This document shows positions 5,609 to 8,440 of a stretch of 8,440 nucleotides of DNA, one piece after another (the stretch's first letter is position 1; the number at the start of each line of letters is the position of its first letter). Where the stretch lies: the NCBI GenBank assembly GCA_913056475.1, contig CAJXMS010000084.1, positions 1 through 8,440 on the forward strand, given 5' to 3'. This DNA comes from an uncultured Bacteroidota bacterium (GTDB lineage: Bacteria; Bacteroidota; Bacteroidia; Flavobacteriales; Schleiferiaceae). The position numbers and the translations under genes were made by a program. The notes under the pieces were generated by a model, which was not told the origin of the DNA, searched no databases, and saw only the letters and a list, made by a program, of their open reading frames with translations.

Positions 5609-7189
5609 CTACTGCTCAATCATAACCCGCGCTATCCCCAGTTCCTTGCCGGTTTTGGTCCTGAGCAGACAGAGGTAGCTCCCGGGCGATAAGGCGGAAT
5701 GGATGCGGTACCGGCTCCGGGAAGGCTCTAAATTATGGCTTTCCAGTAAGGCACCACTGGCATTATATATTTCCAGCATGGCAGGCCTCCCATTCGCGGG
5801 GCGTTCTACAAAAAACCGGCCGCCCGGCGCGGGATTGGGGTACAGACCCAGCCTGGGCAGCGCCTTTAGTTCCTCCTGGCTTAGTTGGCAATCTTCAAAT
5901 ATGCAGCCGTGCTGATCGGTGCGGTAGAGCCAGCTAAAGATCCCATTGCCGGGGCGGGGGTTTACATTATCGCCGTGGTAGCCAAAGTGCACCAGGTTGC
6001 TATCGGCATCCTCCTGAAAGTTTTCCACATAGGCCAAATCCAGGCTATCATCATGGTGATAGGTGCGGTACCACAGGCTGTCGCCCTGGGGGGTAAACTT
6101 AAAGCCAAAACTGTGGAAATTGCCCCAATAACCAATGCCTGAAATATAAAAATTGCCGTCCCGGGTACGAATTAAGTCCTGCGCAAACTGGGTGCGTTGG
6201 ACCTTGCCGAAACGTTGATTGGTAAGGATATTGCCCATGGTATCCATGCGCCCCACGTGCAAGTCGTTTTGCCCGCCGGTTGTGGTGGTCCACCAATTCT
6301 GTACGTACTGGTAGGTGCCATCGCCATTATCTACACAGTACATACCGCTCATGCCCATATTGCCATTGTACTCCTTGTACCAGAGGTGATTGCCCTGCCG
6401 GTCGAAGCGGGCGGCAAAACCTATTTCCAAAAAAGGATAGAAAAACTCATTTCCTGTCACCAGAATGCCCCCGTAGCTGTCCAACAGTATGTCCGTGCCT
6501 ATAGGGCCGTACCTGCGCCCGTAAACGCTATCCCCCGGCACGATGGTTTCCCAGATCACATTCAGGGCGGTATCAAATCTGGTCAGAAAGAGGTCGTATT
6601 TGAGCACCGAATCCGGTTGCTGCACCCAACGTGCCAAATACCCACTCAACAAAAATGTAGAGTCACTGTCTAAGGTCATTGAGATGGAATGAGTAGCGGT
6701 ATAGATGGAACGGTCTGCATAGTAAAGCTTGGTTTCCAGGGTGTCCAGCGGTGACAGGCTGAGTTTAGAAAGGATCACATATATCGAATCCCGGCTGTGA
6801 AAATTGGTATAGGAATTATAAATCTTATTGCGGTTTACGACCAATCCTTTCTTACAGTTAGCAAGAAAATAATCATCAGGGTTATACTGCAAATTGAGAC
6901 TATCAAGCACTTTACCCTGTTGATCCAACTTTGCGTATTGGTACAAACTGGGATTATCATTATTCATTCCAGAAAAAATGATATTTCCCGACGCTAACAA
7001 TGAAAAGCTAGACCTTGCATTATGAGCTAAATCATAGATGGTATCTAAAAACTGCCCTTTAAGCCCGGCATTGGGCCCAAGCAGGCAAATGGCCGTAAAA
7101 AAAACCACCAGCCATTGCGGCTGGTGGTTTTTTATGGCAATTTTATTTCTTAACGATAAATTTTTCACTGTATAAGGTATTTTCTTCAT
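5609..7189 (-). CDS. T9SS-sorted secreted protein with propeller-like repeats
   Basis: From ATG at 7187-7189 this is 526 aa. A GAGG six bases upstream supports that start, which overlaps the preceding gene by 47 nt. Starts at 7228 and 7216 are also in frame but add unpromising sequence. Residues 1-25 are a long basic leader and residues 26-46 a hydrophobic signal segment (WLVVFFTAICLL, then GLKGQ), so export by Sec is expected. The body has repeated short blocks of the kind FDRQGNHLWYKEY, FTPQGDSLWYRTY and FDTALNVIWE, each a D-x-x-G-N/D-x-L-W pattern typical of propeller-like outer-surface proteins of Bacteroidota; no enzyme motif is seen. A Cys pair, GCIFEDC, sits before the C-terminal T9SS type A sorting domain (444-526, starting LPRLGLYPNP and ending ARVMIEQ). 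The 5' half is visibly richer in A+T than the 3' half. An intrinsic terminator lies inside the signal-peptide codons. Function is unknown beyond surface or secreted localisation. Confidence 0.87.
   Translation of the reverse strand: MKKIPYTVKNLSLRNKIAIKNHQPQWLVVFFTAICLLGPNAGLKGQFLDTIYDLAHNARSSFSLLASGNIIFSGMNNDNPSLYQYAKLDQQGKVLDSLNLQYNPDDYFLANCKKGLVVNRNKIYNSYTNFHSRDSIYVILSKLSLSPLDTLETKLYYADRSIYTATHSISMTLDSDSTFLLSGYLARWVQQPDSVLKYDLFLTRFDTALNVIWETIVPGDSVYGRRYGPIGTDILLDSYGGILVTGNEFFYPFLEIGFAARFDRQGNHLWYKEYNGNMGMSGMYCVDNGDGTYQYVQNWWTTTTGGQNDLHVGRMDTMGNILTNQRFGKVQRTQFAQDLIRTRDGNFYISGIGYWGNFHSFGFKFTPQGDSLWYRTYHHDDSLDLAYVENFQEDADSNLVHFGYHGDNVNPRPGNGIFSWLYRTDQHGCIFEDCQLSQEELKALPRLGLYPNPAPGGRFFVERPANGRPAMLEIYNASGALLESHNLEPSRSRYRIHSALSPGSYLCLLRTKTGKELGIARVMIEQ
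7097..7133 (-). terminator. Strong intrinsic terminator after the upstream T9SS gene, bidirectional
   Basis: On the plus strand the structure is eight A (7097-7104), CCACCAGCC (7105-7113), loop ATTGC, GGCTGGTGG (7119-7127), then six T (7128-7133). On the minus strand this is a perfect 9-bp GC-rich stem followed by eight T, beginning 9 nt after the TAA stop at 7143-7145. It is a textbook rho-independent terminator for that gene and would also work in the opposite direction. Its position inside the next gene's signal-peptide codons is unusual. Confidence 0.9.
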
Positions 7190-8228
7190 GACGAACCTCG
7201 AGAATATAGGTGCCATTAATGAATCCATTCAAGTTAAAAAGCGTCATTTCCAGCGATACATCACTAAGCTGCTGCTGGAGCACTACCTTACCCTGCATGT
7301 CTGTTATCTGCACTTCCATTTCCTTTACAGGATACAGTTCTTCACTACTCCAGGAAAGACGAATCTTATCCCCCGCCGGATTAGGGCTTAGGCTAAACTT
7401 AGTCTGCACACTTTCGGGTCGCTCAGCTACCTGATTGGCCCTTTTGTTGTTGACCTGCCCGGGAAAATACACGGGTTCGGTGTAATCAACCGGCGCATCG
7501 TTCAGTTTCAATAAAGTCCTGGCCAGTCCGCTGGGACGATAGTCATTGGGATCCTGTGCAAGCGTGGTAAGCGCGGTGATATCGGCACTGCTCAAATCAT
7601 GTAGGTTTTCCAGGTTATCGTCCACTATGCCATACCAGGTGGTCATGCCGGTCAATTCCTGTTCTGAGTCTTCGCTCATTTCACATTCTGAATCTATCAA
7701 GGCCAATTCATTTTGCGCCTGGGCTATATCTCCGGAGGCAAGATAGCTATCAATAAGCATATAGCGAAAGATGGGTTCATCCCTGTTTTTCAGGTGATTG
7801 CGAATAGCGGAAATTTGATTGGTTGAAGCGTCATTGGCATACACCTGCAGGAGATTTACAGTGGCGTATTCACTAGCATGCTGTGCCTGGCTTATTTGCA
7901 TATTAAGCACATAATGGGTGGTGATGGTTTTCTGCTCGTCCTGTATGTCATCCAGCGTTTGCTGGCTTAGCATGGGTTCACGATTCACAAGCGCTTCCCA
8001 TACTTCCCCTTCGCGCGAGGCATGGGGATTGGCCACCATTATATTGCGTAAAGCCAGCTCGGGATAATCCTCAATATTTATCACATCCAGTAAGAGCTGC
8101 GTTTCTACGTACGGACTGGCCTCCATCAACTCGGTATAAAGATTCTGGTAATCCTGCTGATCTTCGGCAAAAAGAATTTGCGCCTCCAGGCCGCGTCCCC
8201 TGTCAAATGATCCGCCTTGGGTGGCCAT
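7143..8228 (-). CDS. C-terminal part of a T9SS-sorted protein, N-terminus probably lost to a frameshift
   Basis: The frame runs from a possible ATG at 8226-8228 to TAA at 7143-7145, 361 aa. Residues about 12-265 are mostly predicted helical and acidic, with segments such as LLLDVINIEDYPELALRNIM and DIAQAQNELALIDSE that recall helical-repeat regions found just before the sorting domain in large Saprospiria surface proteins. That comparison is from memory, not a search. Residues 276-361 are a clear T9SS type A sorting domain (KFSLSPNPAGDK, VQITDMQGKVVLQ, FINGTYILEVRHEE, ending EKFIVKK). The start MATQGGSFDRGRG has no signal peptide, which a T9SS cargo must have, and another open frame overlaps it and continues to the window edge. 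The simplest reading is that this is the 3' part of a larger gene with a one-base shift near 8197-8200. A terminator follows the stop directly. Confidence 0.8.
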   Translation of the reverse strand: MATQGGSFDRGRGLEAQILFAEDQQDYQNLYTELMEASPYVETQLLLDVINIEDYPELALRNIMVANPHASREGEVWEALVNREPMLSQQTLDDIQDEQKTITTHYVLNMQISQAQHASEYATVNLLQVYANDASTNQISAIRNHLKNRDEPIFRYMLIDSYLASGDIAQAQNELALIDSECEMSEDSEQELTGMTTWYGIVDDNLENLHDLSSADITALTTLAQDPNDYRPSGLARTLLKLNDAPVDYTEPVYFPGQVNNKRANQVAERPESVQTKFSLSPNPAGDKIRLSWSSEELYPVKEMEVQITDMQGKVVLQQQLSDVSLEMTLFNLNGFINGTYILEVRHEENTLYSEKFIVKK

Positions 8229-8440
8229 TCCAGGCGTGGAAGGAGATTGAGCAGGCGCACGGTGAGGGGATAATCCCCACCAGCATGCCGGATAAGCACC
8301 TCCCGGGTGCTCACCTGGGGCGGACGGGAGACAATGGTATCGCGCCGGCTTAGCTTAAATTCATACCGGCGCCGCCCTTCAAAACCCTCCACCAGCGAAT
8401 CATCGCATACCGCCGGCTGAAAATAAAGCCGGCCGGCCTG
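8126..8440 (-). pseudogene. Upstream part of the split T9SS gene, in another frame (partial at window edge)
   Basis: On the minus strand this frame is open from the window edge at 8440 to TGA at 8126-8128. It reads from QAGRLYFQPAVCDDSL through YEFKLSRRDTIVSRPP to YPLTVRLLNLLPRLEWPP, with codon use like the other genes here. After about 8210 the translation becomes basic and unlikely (AWRRKFFLPKISRITRIF), while the frame of the neighbouring gene becomes convincing. This suggests the two frames belong to one protein. Adding one G to the GGGG run (CCCC at 8197-8200 on the plus strand) would join them as HLTGGRGLEAQILF. The alternative, an independent upstream gene that ends here, is less likely because its last 30 residues do not look like a natural C-terminus. 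Confidence 0.5.

Noticed and set aside
5703..6673. Plus-strand open frames opposite the T9SS gene, up to 158 codons
   Set aside because: They mirror the T9SS coding frame, have no start signals, and their hydrophobic Ala/Val/Ile content is an antisense artefact.
1..8440. CRISPR array, tRNA, rRNA or transposase
   Set aside because: No regularly spaced direct repeats, no cloverleaf-like or rRNA-like sequence, and no transposase motif were seen by reading; short or degenerate cases could be missed without a search.

Overview
The window reads as chromosome of a Bacteroidota bacterium, most likely Saprospiria-like. The main evidence is three separate proteins that end in a type IX secretion (T9SS) type A sorting domain, each with a YPNP or SPNP signature. 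Weak Shine-Dalgarno signals and a TAnnTTTG-like promoter box fit the same phylum. The assignment below phylum level is inference from the style of the secreted proteins and the moderately high GC of the core genes.

Layout, left to right. (1) 3-674 (+) is the C-terminal end of a large secreted protein: the end of a MAM-like domain, a PKD domain, then a T9SS sorting domain. (2) 675-856 is non-coding and holds three small hairpins and a TAnnTTTG -7 box. (3) 857-4231 (+) is a complete mfd gene, the transcription-repair coupling factor. (4) 4232-4399 is non-coding, with an imperfect hairpin that starts at the mfd stop codon and a candidate promoter. (5) 4400-4879 and 4876-5337 (+) form an Xre/RES type II toxin-antitoxin operon with a GTGA stop/start overlap. 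(6) 5338-5608 is the convergent intergenic region. It has a hairpin and, on the minus strand, a 41-codon small ORF behind a purine-rich ribosome-binding site. (7) 5609-7189 (-) is a T9SS cargo with propeller-like repeats. (8) 7143-8440 (-) is a second T9SS cargo that appears split into two reading frames near 8200, either by a real mutation or by a sequence error.

How the genes relate. Mfd is a housekeeping DNA-repair ATPase. The RES toxin is predicted to attack NAD+ and to be neutralised by its Xre partner. The three T9SS proteins are unrelated to these and are probably cell-surface or secreted proteins. The most unusual local structure is a near-perfect, bidirectional intrinsic terminator at 7097-7133. 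It follows directly after the stop codon of the upstream T9SS gene, yet it lies inside the signal-peptide coding region of the next T9SS gene. I saw no tRNA, rRNA, CRISPR array or transposase gene. I did not find a wholly new multi-gene system; the most interesting items are the terminator/signal-peptide overlap, the split T9SS gene, and the TA module with short flanking inverted repeats.
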